The translations under genes were made by a program, and so were the position numbers. The notes under the pieces were generated by a model. The model was given only the letters and a program-made list of their open reading frames with translations, ran no database searches and was not told the DNA's origin. 64,000 nt of DNA from Amorphophallus konjac (taxonomy: Eukaryota; Streptophyta; Magnoliopsida; Alismatales; Araceae), in assembly GCA_022559845.1 (NCBI GenBank), contig CM040125.1:285930200-285994199 (forward strand). Direction: 5' to 3'. Numbering within the stretch: position 1 is the stretch's first letter; each line of letters opens with the position of its first letter. Shown here piece by piece: positions 10,861-21,260 of the stretch.

Positions 10861-11600
10861 GAGTACTGTAGCATGGCCGAGCACTGCAGCATACCCGAGC
10901 ACTATAGCAGACCGAGCACTGTAGCAGTCCGAGCTAAATTTGAAGAAGGCCGAGCGAATGCACTCTTGAAGCAGTCCGAGCACTGTAGCATGCCCGAGCA
11001 CTATAGCAGACTAAGCATTGTAGCAGCCGGAGCTTCTGAAGCAGTTCGAGCTAAAGTTGAAGAAGGTCGTATGGCCGAGCACTGTAGCATGCCCGAGCAC
11101 TGCAGCATGCCGAGCACTGTAGCATGGCTGAGCACTTAGCATGCCCGAGCACTGTAGCAGACCGAGCACTATAGCAGTCTGAGCTTCTGAAGTAGTCCGA
11201 GCTAAAATTGATGAAGGTCATATGGCCGAGCACTATAGCAGGACCGAGTGCTGTAGCATGGCAGAGCACTGTAGCATAGCCGAGCACTGTGGCACTCAGA
11301 GCTTCTGAAGCAGGCCGAGCTAAATTTGAAGAAGGCTGAGCGGATGTACTCTTGAAGCAGTCCGAGCACTATAGCAGCCCGAGTATTGTGGCGGATCTAG
11401 CACTGTAGCTGCCCGAGCACTGTAGCATGGTCGAGCACTGTAGCGCGGCCGAGCACTGTAGCGCGGTCGAGCAATGTAGCATGACCGAGCGCTGTAGCAG
11501 ATCAAGCACTGTAGCAGTCCGAGCTTCTGAAGCAATCTGAGCTAAAGTTGAAGAAGGTCGTGCTGCTGTAGCAACCGAGCCTGAAGAAAATCGAGCTACT
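10860..11600. repeat. CGAGCACTGTAGCA motif array
   Basis: The 14-mer CGAGCACTGTAGCA and close variants recur every 17-18 bp, grouped into larger blocks separated by GAGCTAAANTTGAAGAAGG and ACTCTTGAAGCAGTCCGAGC. The blocks repeat at about 10930, 11045, 11195, 11320 and 11535, giving a two-level repeat in the U3 part of the LTR. Minus-strand CYSAR-type ORFs are by-products. Confidence 0.85.
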
Positions 11601-11918
11601 GTGGTAAACCGAGCAAGGCTTGTAAGGGTGAGAAATATGTGTTAAAAGGGTGAAAAATGTATGGACAATGGTGTCCCATCCACATTACGATGCTCTGTTT
11701 CATCCGAACATAGAGCATTGAATGCTCGTGTCTCTAGCTCGCACTCCGGTCAACAGCGTAGTGGTGCCAGGCCATCAATGTCAACCTCGGCCAACCCGGT
11801 GAAGACACGCTAGCTACCTCTGCCATCCCTACGCACAGTCCATTTAATGGCCCCAAACGTGTGAAAAGTGAAGAGAAGAAGAAGAAGGCAAGGACTTTGA
11901 ATGATCCAACCTCCACTC

Positions 11919-11926
11919 TATATAAG
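11919..11926 (+). promoter_or_regulatory. Probable TATA box of the Tat-2 LTR
   Basis: TATATAAG followed by GGGGGCTGGC, placed after the motif array and before a purine-rich leader, as expected for the U3/R boundary. Confidence 0.5.
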
Positions 11927-12357
11927 GGGGCTGGCTCTCTCTCTCAAGAAAAAAAGAAGAGAAGATAAGGGAGACCGATATATCTGCGACCGGGGCGGGA
12001 GCTCCAAGGAAGACAGAAGAAGACAAAAGAAGAAGAGAGAAGGGCCTGCTACTCCATCTTGCTCCCGCTGAGTGAAGAGAGAAGAGAAGAAGAGAAGAAG
12101 AAGGGTGGGTGAGAGGGAAGTGAAGCTCGGGAGGAGAAGAGTCAATGCTCTGTTCCCCTCCCATCATTGTATCTTGTTCCCCTCTATTCTTCATTTGATT
12201 TCTTATTATGTATTAGCCCTTTGGGCCACTTCTCCTTTTTTTGCAAGAATAAAAGAAAGGTTTGTTAACTTTCGTTGCTGCCTCGTTTGCTTCCCTTATT
12301 ACCTCTTCCTTCATTCGGTGACACCTCTTTTAGCCTTGAACCGATGACACCCCAACA

Positions 12358-12566
12358 ACTCCAGTCCGGCATGCTTGCAATCTTTTCTTATCCAGTGCAC
12401 TCCCAGCCTATTTTACCTGTGTCTCCCAGTCGCTGATTTCTCTGGGTTTTCTGAAGTTTTCTTAAATGTGCTGCTGCCCCTGGCACGCCACCTTGAATTG
12501 TCGGGTTCCGCCCCTCCATGTGGGCGCGTTCCCTTTATCCCCCTTACCATCCGGGTCAAGGGGGGG
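12358..12566. other. Unassigned stretch ending in a G-run
   Basis: About 210 bp without a recognisable domain. It ends in CAAGGGGGGG (12558-12566), which resembles a polypurine tract before the next LTR-like block. Confidence 0.35.
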
Positions 12567-13320
12567 TGCTGCAGAATTTTTTTGTTAGAAAATGATAACA
12601 TGTCAAAGAGAAAGGAAGCAACAAACAAATGAAATGAATATTGGTAAAGTGCTTCAACCAAGACAAGAGAACCACAGACAACATGAAGAGAATCGGACCG
12701 GGTGATAACCAAGCAAATTTGAACATTTGTCATGCAAAGAAGAAAGAAAGGGAAATGATTAAGAGGAGAGAAGAGAAAGCTCATGTGCATTGCATAAAAC
12801 CAAAGAAGAGAAGAGAAGAAAAGACATAAGAAGATGAAGAAGAAACCCCTCTTGGGCTTTGCCCGGTACACCCTGGCCGTGCCTTGCCCGGTACACCCCA
12901 TCCAAGCTTTGCCCGGTACACCCTAGCCGCGCCCTGCCCGGTACACCCCTCTTTGGTCTTGCCAGGTACACCCCTCTTTGGTCTTGCCCGATACACCCCG
13001 TCCAGGTCTTGCCCGGTACACTCTGACCGTGCCTTGCCCGGCATACCCTTCCTGGCCCCTTCTCCGGCACACCCTCCAGCCCTTCGCCCAGTGCACCTCC
13101 TGATGCCGTACCCGACACACTCTTCAACCCTTTCGCCCGATGCGTTTTCAGCTCCTCTCCACCGGCACACCCTAGCCAGCCCTTGCCCGGTGCACTCCCT
13201 AGCCCGGCATAGCCTCTCAGCCACCGCCACCCGACGCAGCCTTGGCCTCGCCCGGTACACTCTCCTGGCCTCACACGGTGCAACCCGGCATGCCCCTTGC
13301 CTTAAATGCAATAATAAAAA
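12567..13320 (+). repeat. LTR-like block with a purine-rich leader and a 25-bp repeat
   Basis: After the G-run comes TGCTGCAGAATTTTTTTG, a purine-rich leader (12600-12850) and then GC-rich 25-bp repeats. The order (G-run, TG, purine leader, 25-bp GC repeats) matches the left part of the block at 10526-10860. I infer a related LTR but cannot find its right end or a partner. Confidence 0.3.
12861..13300. repeat. 25-bp minisatellite
   Basis: GCCCGGTACACC starts at 12861, 12886, 12911, 12936, 12961, 12986, 13011 and 13036, an exact 25-bp period. The same phase continues in weaker form (CCGGCAC, CCCAGTGC, CCCGATGC) to about 13300, about 17 units in all. Overlapping ORFs such as those ending VYRAR or GCTGQ come from the repeat and are not genes. 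Confidence 0.9.
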
Positions 13321-13324
13321 AAAC

Positions 13325-13362
<38 letters not shown>

Positions 13363-13570
13363 GATAAATAAATAATTTCATAAAAGAAAAGGGAGGACAT
13401 AATGCACATGTAATATAAGAAGGATCAATGAGGAGCACATGAACTAAATGAATAAATAAATGAATAATGATAACGATAAATGACGATAATAACAATGAAT
13501 AGAATGATGCGGCTCTCATCATCCCCGGCCCCTTTTGGCTTGTCTTTCCACACACGCTCTAGATACAACA

Positions 13571-13607
<37 letters not shown>

Positions 13608-13840
13608 GTAAAATTCATAAAAAGATAAAAAATAAAAAAGTAAAATAAATAAAACAAATAATAATAATAATAAAAGAATGATAATAAAATAAATAAAGAA
13701 AGGAGAATGCAACACACGGGTAATAAAAGAAGAATCAATGAGTAATACAAAAAATAAATAAATAAATAAATAAATAATGATTGTAATAATGAATAGAACG
13801 ATGCAGCTCTCATCACCTCCAAACTCTACGCATGGGAATA
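13321..13840. repeat. Two diverged AT-rich modules, each opening with a (TAA)n microsatellite
   Basis: (TAA)n tracts at 13327-13361 and 13571-13607 each lead into similar sequence: a GGAGAATGC/GGAGGACATAATGC segment, AGAAGNATCAATGAG, ATGAATAGAANGATGC and GCTCTCATCA. Module length is about 245-270 bp. Poly-I/Y ORFs on the minus strand are artefacts. Confidence 0.8.
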
Positions 13841-14589
13841 TCAATAAGGCCTTCGTGGGCCACGCTTAGACCTCGGGTCCGTCCCGATCATGGTCATTGT
13901 CTGACCCACATCCTCGGCCAATAGCCTGCTCCTTTTGAACACATATTAGTTCTGGGATCTGATCCTTGGATATCCTCCCGTCGCCCCTTGGCACCGAAAA
14001 TATTGACGATGCCTACGCGAGCCTGACTTCGACCGCGGGTGGCCCACCGCAGTATGGTCTTTGCTTGATCTTGCACAGGGCCGACAAACTTATTGGTTTC
14101 CGACCCCTCTAATTGGGATTTAACTGAATATTTCTCATTCCTCCGAACAATAAATTTGTCGCATCCCGACATACATATGCTCCGATTTTCCCGTGACGAT
14201 TATGCGTTTCTCAAGCCGGACACTCATCCGAACATCAAATGGTCAACACACGACCGACATGATCTCGAATGCTTTCTTCTCACCCTCGTACGGGGATTTC
14301 AATGCTTCCTAATAGACTTTTCATGTAATTAATTTTCTGGCCATGAGGCCCTTTTTCCTGGCGATCAATCAGGGGTGTTCCTCTCTCCGAGGGGATGTAA
14401 ATGACGCCGTGACCTTTATGGTGCGGTAGGTTTTGACCCTGACCCGAATCACACAATCGTCTGACCAAGTCAGATCGAGCGCACTATGGGCTTCCGTGAA
14501 GCCCGAATAAATTGTCACTTTGTGACTGGCACGCCCACGCACTTAATAAACCAATAAACGAACAACAATAACTAATCAATCAAAAAGTG
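13841..14589. other. Unassigned non-coding stretch
   Basis: About 750 bp with only short ORFs and no domain, repeat or LTR border I can recognise. The right end abuts the truncated left edge of the Copia-1 LTR. Confidence 0.4.
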
Positions 14590-16240
14590 CATCCACAGTA
14601 GGTCAGTGCATGTTTCTGTGTATGCACATTCATACCAAGGTCAGTCCATTCATACACTCGGTGCATGTTTCTGTGTATGCACATCCATACCAAGGTCAGT
14701 CCATTCATACACTCGGTGCATGTTTAGGTCCGTGCATATTACTGATTAGGGTCTATGGACACTAGCAAGTCGGTGCACATCTTGCATGTAGCCATATAAC
14801 ATCTGTGCATGTTCTGCATTATGCTTGCACATAGTCCGTGCATTCCACTGTAGCAGTCAATGCATGTTTCTATAGAACACACATGTAGTCGGTGCACAAA
14901 TAAGGTCGGTGCAAGTCCTTGTTACAACAACTTTGCACACGACTCAAATGTCCCAATACACTGGTGTAAAGTGTCGACACATCCATGTTCAACTAGAATG
15001 ATTCTTCAAGGCTTTCAATGGGATGTCTCGACACACTGCAAGGAAAGCGTCGACACACTCTTGTTCTACCAGAACGGATCCGAATCGGATGGAAGCTATC
15101 CTCAAGATCCGAAACTTAATCGAGAGGATCCGTTTGCTCTGGTAAAAGTCATCAAAGTGCTTCTGCGTCAGTAGACAGTGATTTGGCAGAGATATCCTCT
15201 GCAGAAGATCATACCTTGGCTGCTATGGTCTCCTACCTACCCACATTCCTATAGACTTGACATAATAGGAGTCAACTATACAAATGGAAGTAGATCAAAT
15301 AATGTGGATGTGACATTCTGGGTGTTGCGTGTAAAGTGAACAACGTTGTTGTCACCCTAGGACAATAATATATGAGAAGCATGAGCTCCAATTCGAAAGG
15401 GAGCAAGGCAAGCAAGATAAAAAATGAAAAAGGTGGAAGACTTGCTGAGGAAGCCAGCCTCCTTCCTAATGCTGCTGGTGTGAGCACTTGAAGAAGAATA
15501 CGATCTTCTTCCTCACAATGGGAGATCTTCTTACAAGGAGAAGGGTTTTGTGAAGCTCCATCCAGATCTCTTAAAAAAAAAGCTTGAAGCTTGATCAACT
15601 TTCTTCCTCTAGGGTGGTGGTGAAGATCCATGAAGAAGAAGAAGAAAGCCAAGGACCCCTCAAGCTCTTTCCCAGATAGGAGACTTTCCTTTCACTGTGT
15701 TTTACTACGATACTCTGTCTGGCAGTTCCATTTTCAGTTTGCTTTTCTTCAAAACAAACTCCATAGCACTTGATCCCTACCTGCGTGTAGGAAGACAAAC
15801 GGTGTTGACACCGGTCTGTGTTTTGGGTTATGATACCTCAAGCTGTGTGGCACCGGAGTGTGAGAGTGTTTCTCACTGTTAGAATTGTGAATCAGCGGAG
15901 TGTGAGAGTGTTTCTCACAGTTAGAAGTTATGAATCAGCGGGTGTGCGTTGACACCAGTGAAGCCTCACCGTATTGTGTGAGGGGTGGACGTAGGTCTCT
16001 AGATTGAGACTGAACTAGCTTAAAAGATCTTTTCTGGTGGTTTGTTTCTCTCCTATTCCAACGGTAGAAGCTTGATAGGATAGTTTTCTAATATTCTGTG
16101 TGTTTCTAGCCTCTTAGCTATTAACTAATATCTATCTCATTATCAGTTGTGTTTGATCTAATTTTTATTTTCGTAAAGAAGGGCAAAAGGGGTTGATCTA
16201 TTCACCCCTCCCCTCTAGATCTGCCTATCACCACTAAACA
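14590..16240 (+). repeat. Copia-1 5' LTR, left-truncated
   Basis: It matches 50545-52142 base for base over most of its length and ends CCACTAAACA just before the primer-binding site. It carries GGTCGGTGCATG-type motifs (14600-14920) and GTCGACACATCC/GTCTCGACACACTG motifs (14970-15060). A 55-bp unit is tandemly duplicated (14607-14661 and 14662-14716) but is single in the 3' LTR. A TATATGAG motif near 15370 may be the TATA box. Confidence 0.9.
14607..14716. repeat. 55-bp tandem duplication in the Copia-1 5' LTR
   Basis: TGCATGTTTCTGTGTATGCA starts at 14607 and 14662; the two copies differ at one or two positions. The 3' LTR has only one copy near 50567, so the duplication arose in this LTR. 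Confidence 0.9.
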
Positions 16241-16242
16241 CG

Positions 16243-16254
16243 TGGTATCAGAGC
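16243..16254 (+). other. Copia-1 primer-binding site
   Basis: TGGTATCAGAGC, complementary to the 3' end of plant initiator tRNA-Met, two bases after the LTR end. It primes minus-strand cDNA synthesis. Confidence 0.95.
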
Positions 16255-16300
16255 TAGTCTCTCTGTATGTGGTCTAACGACCTTGAGAGAACTGGTGATA

Positions 16301-17983
16301 TGGCTACTAAAGGTCCTATGGCGAAGGACATTCCGTAAATAGGTCTCCCTTTTTCACTGGGACAAATTATCCTTATTGGAAAAATCGCATGCAGGTCTTC
16401 ATTAGAGCCCAGGATCATGAAGTCTGGCGAGTGATCAGCAAGGGACCATTTGAGCTGCCTCCAGAAGAAGATACATGGACTAAAGAATAGATCATGCAAT
16501 CAACTCTGAACTGGTGTGCCAAGCACATCATGTAGTGCTCTCTTTATCCAACTGAGTACTGAAGGGTGTCAACTTGCAAAACTGCAAAGAAATATGGGAT
16601 CGCCTTGAGGTAATATATGAAGGGACACAGCAAGTACGTGCAACCAAAGCTAACATGTTGGTATCCAAATATGAGAAGTTTAGAATGAAATCTGATGAGT
16701 CCATTTCGGACATGTATGCTAGGCTAACCTTACTCACTAATGGCTTGACTGAGCTAGGTAAGACCTATTCTGAGCAGGAGATAGTAAGGAAGATTCTGAG
16801 ATCACTAACTTTTATTTGGCATACAAAGGCCACTGTAGTTGAGGAATCAAAAGACTTAACTACCATCAAGATAGAAGAACCCATAGGGTCCTTGATGACC
16901 TATGAGATGAATATGAAAAACAAAGAAGCTGAGGTAAGTAAAAAGAAGCCTCTGGCTCTTAAAGCAGGACCAAGCACCAAGGACCTATCTGATGATGAAG
17001 AGTATTCAAGTAGCAACACTGAAGAAGATGAAGTTGCACTATTGACAAGAAAGTTCAGAAGGTTTTTAAGAAAGGAAGGTACATGCTTCACTAAGAATAA
17101 GCCCCAAGTAAAAAGAGGTTTCAGGCCAAGACCTGAAAATGCTAAAAAGTCTAAAAAGCTTGTATGCTACTCTTGTAGGAAACCACGACACATCAAGTCT
17201 GAGTGTCCAGAAGAAAATAAGAAAGCCATGACTAGGTGGAAGAGCAAGAAGAAGCAGGCAATGGTATGCACTTGGAGTGATGAAGAATAAGAAGAAACTG
17301 AAGACAACTCCTCTGAAGAGGAAAAAGATGATCTCTACCTAATGGCCAAAGGAGAAAATGACAGCGAGGTGAGCTCTCCCTTTGAGAACTTCTCCACCGA
17401 TGATTGGGAAGAAGCCTACTTTGAATTGATGAACAAATATGAAGTATACAGAAAAGAAAACAAAACCTTAAAGAAGAAGGTTGAATCCTGTGGACATGAT
17501 AAAACTCTCAATGAAAAGATAATCTCTTTAGAAACTAAAATTGAAGATCTAAGAAAATGAATGGGAATCTTGAAGAAGGAACAAAAGAAATGAGAGATTT
17601 GGAAGATGAAAATGAAACGCTAAGAGATGAAATTGATGAATTGAAATTAAAAATACAAAGCTATGCAAAGGACAACAATCTGTGCAATGAAAAGTCTGAA
17701 GCCTTTAAACCGGTCAATTCTCAACTGTTGAAAGAAAATGAGAAACTTCAAAAGGACCTAGCAGATAAACAAACCTCTCTTGAAAAATTTGTTGATGGGA
17801 GTGAAAACTTGAATGCCCTGCTAGGAACCAAAATAAACTTCAACAGAGAAGGGCTAGGATATGAGCCTACAAAAAAGAAAACATTGGATAAAAGACCACC
17901 ACCTTTGTATCATCTTCTGAAGCATCAACCTCCAAATCAACACACCAAGAAAACGTTGAAAATAAAGGAAAACAAAAAATAGG
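16301..17983 (+). pseudogene. Copia-1 gag (pseudogene)
   Basis: The ATG at 16301 starts a frame that shifts near 16325. The N-terminal Gag domain then reads FFTGTNYPYWKNRMQVFIRA, with stops near 16487, 16532 and 16559. The central retrotransposon Gag (UBN2-like) domain is at 16574-16915 (DRLEVIYEGTQQVRATKANM, SDMYARLTLL, IVRKILRSL, SLMTYEMN). An acidic/basic linker and one zinc knuckle follow (CYSCRKPRHIKSEC near 17164-17205, with R where G is usual before H). After a stop at 17288 comes a long coiled coil (17342-17800), with a one-base shift near 17555. Gag forms the particle. The extended coiled coil is a Sirevirus feature. Confidence 0.88.
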
Positions 17984-18399
17984 AGAACCAATCAACAAAA
18001 CTTTCCAACAACCGAAAAAGGTTCACAAACAATCCCAAACAGGTCGACACCCGTCCAAGCCTCAGCCTGCTCATCATAAAGGAAGAAACAGTTACAATGC
18101 TAGAACAGGTTGGGACACTCCATGGAATAGGTCGACACCCACCTGGTCAAACGCCCAACAATACCCCAGGTTTGCACCAACAGGTCGACAGTTTCCATAC
18201 AGGAGGTCGACACATCCCTTATCCAGAGACTATCATAGACATATTGAACAGTGGACAAGTCGAGACTTTGCCTTCTACAGACCAACACCTCCATGGGTAA
18301 GGAACAAAAATGTTCCCTATGGTCATAGGTTCACTCAACCTCAACGACCTAGGCAATATGATACCTCCTATTCATCTATACCAACCAACTAGAACAAAT
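17984..18399 (+). pseudogene. Copia-1 gag-pol linker, cut by the Gypsy-1 insertion
   Basis: The low-complexity linker that follows Gag in Copia-2 and Copia-3 is still visible but has lost a single clear frame. AGGTCGACAC motifs occur repeatedly (about 18040-18260), the same motif as in the LTR. At 18400 the sequence switches to the Gypsy-1 LTR. About 60 codons of linker present in the other copies are missing between 18399 and 29698. Confidence 0.7.
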
Positions 18400-19396
18400 T
18401 GTAACACCCCCGATTAAAATCATTGAGTAAATTTAAAACTTCTTCCTAAAAGAAATCATACATGAAGGCCTTACATAAAGAATCCAGCCTCACAAGGACT
18501 ACTATATAAATATACAAGCCAATGTCACTTTATGCCATAAAGAAACATGAAGGCTTTATGTAAAGAGCCAAACCTCATGGGGGCTAGCATATAAATATAC
18601 AACCATAACTTTATGCATAGTACGTAGTGTACTTCTCCTAAAGAATCTTATAATGAGAGGCTTTGTATGAATAGCCAAACCATGAAGGGGTTAATATATA
18701 AAAGTGCAAGACAAACTTTAACACATGAGTCATGAGTTGTACGTAAGTGCTTTCCACCTTTTCCAACTTCCAAAATGAAGACCTCTCACCTGGGCACCAA
18801 TTTCAATAATGAAGACCATGCATGGAGGCGCCATTTTCAATAGGACCCCATCCCATTATAATATTAATATATATATGTACATCTTGAATGCTAACACGTG
18901 AATGTGGCAGGATTGTCTAAAAATTAATGCCCTCTTGCAAGGGCGTCATTCTCATCAATAATGCCACAATAATGCCACCTAGACTAATGACGCCCTCATG
19001 CAAGGCGTCATTTACATGAATAGTATCACCTCGATTAATGAATGACCCCTTACAAGGGAGTCATTTAATCCTACGTTTCTAGAAGGTTGAGACATGAACA
19101 TCCTCATTTTAGCTGGCAAACCCTATGCCTACTCAACAGGACCCGCAAGGCATTAAACCAGTGTCTTACGATTCCCTATAACTAATCTCTTCCGTAGCAC
19201 TGACAGAGGCAACTGCCGCAGTGCTGAAGGAGCGTCTTCTTCCTGAGTCTACGTCCTGCTGCGATCCTACATCAGCTTCCTTATTCTAAACCTCGTATCA
19301 CACGTCAAAAGGTAGGTGTTTTCAAATCTTTGCCTAACTAGTAGCTAAATAGGTTAACATATGCATGCTTAGAGTTAGATTAACTCATCTTCCATG

Positions 19397-19398
<2 letters not shown>

Positions 19399-19437
<39 letters not shown>

Positions 19438-19468
19438 TGCTTAGAGTTAGATTAACTCATCTTCCATG

Positions 19469-19550
<82 letters not shown>
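19399..19550. repeat. Duplicated (AT)n microsatellites
   Basis: (AT)n at 19399-19434 and 19471-19550 are separated by GCATGCTTAGAGTTAGATTA..., a second copy of the sequence just upstream of the first tract. The 3' LTR has one tract (27896-27953). Confidence 0.95.
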
Positions 19551-19552
<2 letters not shown>

Positions 19553-20790
19553 CCCGGCTTTCCATGATCAAGAAATAATACCATGTTATACATATTTTAA
19601 TAGCTTGTTACACCTGTCACATATGATTCTATACATACTGTTACCATAATCTTTATGAGTTTAAACTTAGTTTGTTAGCATGATTTCATGAGTTTTGAAC
19701 ATATTTTATCACACTAGCTTTTCAGTCTTAATAATCATGTTTTAAACCTTAATATATAGCCTCTGTTACATAGAATACGTTAATGTTTTAAAACCCAGAG
19801 GGTCCCGGCCCTCTTGTAAATGGCGCCCCTGACCAGAGCGCCAATTGTCAAATTGAAGACTCCGCGAGGAGTCGTCAATTAATTGAAGACATGTACCATG
19901 TCGTCAATTCATTTTTCTGAAATTTCCAGTAATTGATAATTCAACACATTTAAAAATCCATAACTATCAAACTAAAGCATGAAATTTATACATGAACATG
20001 TTTCTAGAATCCTGATATTTTTCCCTACCTGCACGTACTCTTACTTTCTGATTCGGAGTAACTTCACACTGATGAATAGTGCACACTCATCTGTAAATGG
20101 CGCCCCTGACTAGGGTGCCAATTAAAAAATTGAAGACTTCGCGAGGAGTCGTCAATTAAATGAAGACTTGAGCAATGACGTCAATTCTATTTTCTAGAAT
20201 TTCCATAAATAAGTAAATCAACGCATTCAAAAATCTATTACTAATAAATTGAACCATGAAAATTTTGCCAGAATATACTTAGTGACCCTCAGATTTTTAT
20301 CCACCGGACCATGTCTTCGGATTCTGATTCGGAGAAACTTTGGAGAAATGAATAGTTGCTTGTATCACAGAATGTACCATTCTGATACAAAGCACAACTC
20401 ACTTGTAAAACAACTCAATTGGTGACCCTACATAGTGTCATCAATTCGAGTTGAACCTGTACTTAAATTGAAGACACTCCAAAGAGTCTTCAATTAAATG
20501 AAGACTGTTCACAGAGTCTTCAATTTGTTAAATAGCGGCAGCCAGCAAGCCTTCAATTTGTTAAATAGCGGCAGCTAGCAAGTCTTTAATTTGTTAAATA
20601 GCGGCATCCAGAAAGTCTTCAATTAATTGAAGACTGCTTGTTGGGATGCCAATTCTTTAGATATATATATATATTTTCAAAAAAAATAGCCTCTGCAATT
20701 GGCGCCCCAAGCTAGGGTGCCAATTACAGAATTGACGGTGGCAAGGTCGTCTTCATTTAAATGAAGACTTCTTGGGGGGCGCCAATTTGA

Positions 20791-20791
<1 letters not shown>

Positions 20792-20840
<49 letters not shown>
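20792..20840. repeat. (AT)n microsatellite
   Basis: About 24 AT units. The equivalent place in the 3' LTR (29162-29176) has only a few, showing local expansion. Confidence 0.95.
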
Positions 20841-20845
<5 letters not shown>

Positions 20846-21253
20846 AAAAATTAAAAATTTGAAAGTTTGGCAAACCCCCAGATGCCAACTCATTGATTAT
20901 AGCTTCTGATCTTGAGCTGTCTCGTGATTTGTGCAAACACAACCCTAATCCATACTCATGCGTATTGAGTTCTTGAATTTCCATTCCATGAAAAATCTAC
21001 TTTGTGTATATCCTACATGGTCAAACCTTGAACCTCTTAAATTACCATTTGGGAGTGTTGGAGCTAAGTGCCATGCAGGGCAAAGTGCTACGTCATGGGA
21101 GCCACCTCTTGAGGTCGTACGACGCAAAGTGCTACACGACGGGAGCCACCTCTTGAGCCTGTAGGGGCCACCTCTAGAGTCCTCCATAACCAAATGACTA
21201 GTTAATCTCGTCTGTAATACTACGTTTCTCAATTCTTGAAATTCCACATTGGC

Positions 21254-21260
21254 TATAAAT
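21254..21260 (+). promoter_or_regulatory. Probable TATA box of the Gypsy-1 5' LTR
   Basis: TATAAAT in TTGGCTATAAATGAGAGTGG, conserved at 29594 in the 3' LTR, about 1 kb before the LTR end. Gypsy-2 has TTGGCTATATATATA in the same relation on its own strand. Confidence 0.55.

Larger units (their letters stand above)
10540..12357 (+). repeat. Probable LTR of a second Tat-like element (Tat-2)
   Basis: The polypurine-like GGTGGGGGGGCATT (10526-10539) is directly followed by TGTGGAGACT, a start typical of plant Ty3/gypsy LTRs. Downstream are a purine-rich stretch, a degenerate 25-bp GC-rich repeat (10657-10860), a dense CGAGCACTGTAGCA array (10860-11600), a TATA box (11919) and an AATAAA signal near 12249. 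CCCAACA at 12351-12357 is a plausible right end. No second LTR or coding region of this element is visible, so it may be a remnant with its 3' untranslated repeats to the left. Right border uncertain. Confidence 0.5.

Noticed and set aside
12759..13326. Overlapping long ORFs with GCTGQ, VYRAR or arginine-rich repeats
   Set aside because: Three frames are open through the 25-bp repeat; composition follows the repeat, not a protein family.
13271..13844. Minus-strand ORFs with poly-I/Y/L, membrane-like
   Set aside because: Translation of (TAA)n and A/T-rich repeats.
16243..16254. tRNA gene
   Set aside because: Only the 12-base complement of the initiator tRNA-Met 3' end is present; it is a primer-binding site.
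19365..19649. ORF with poly-YI stretch
   Set aside because: Translation of (AT)n microsatellites in the Gypsy-1 LTR.
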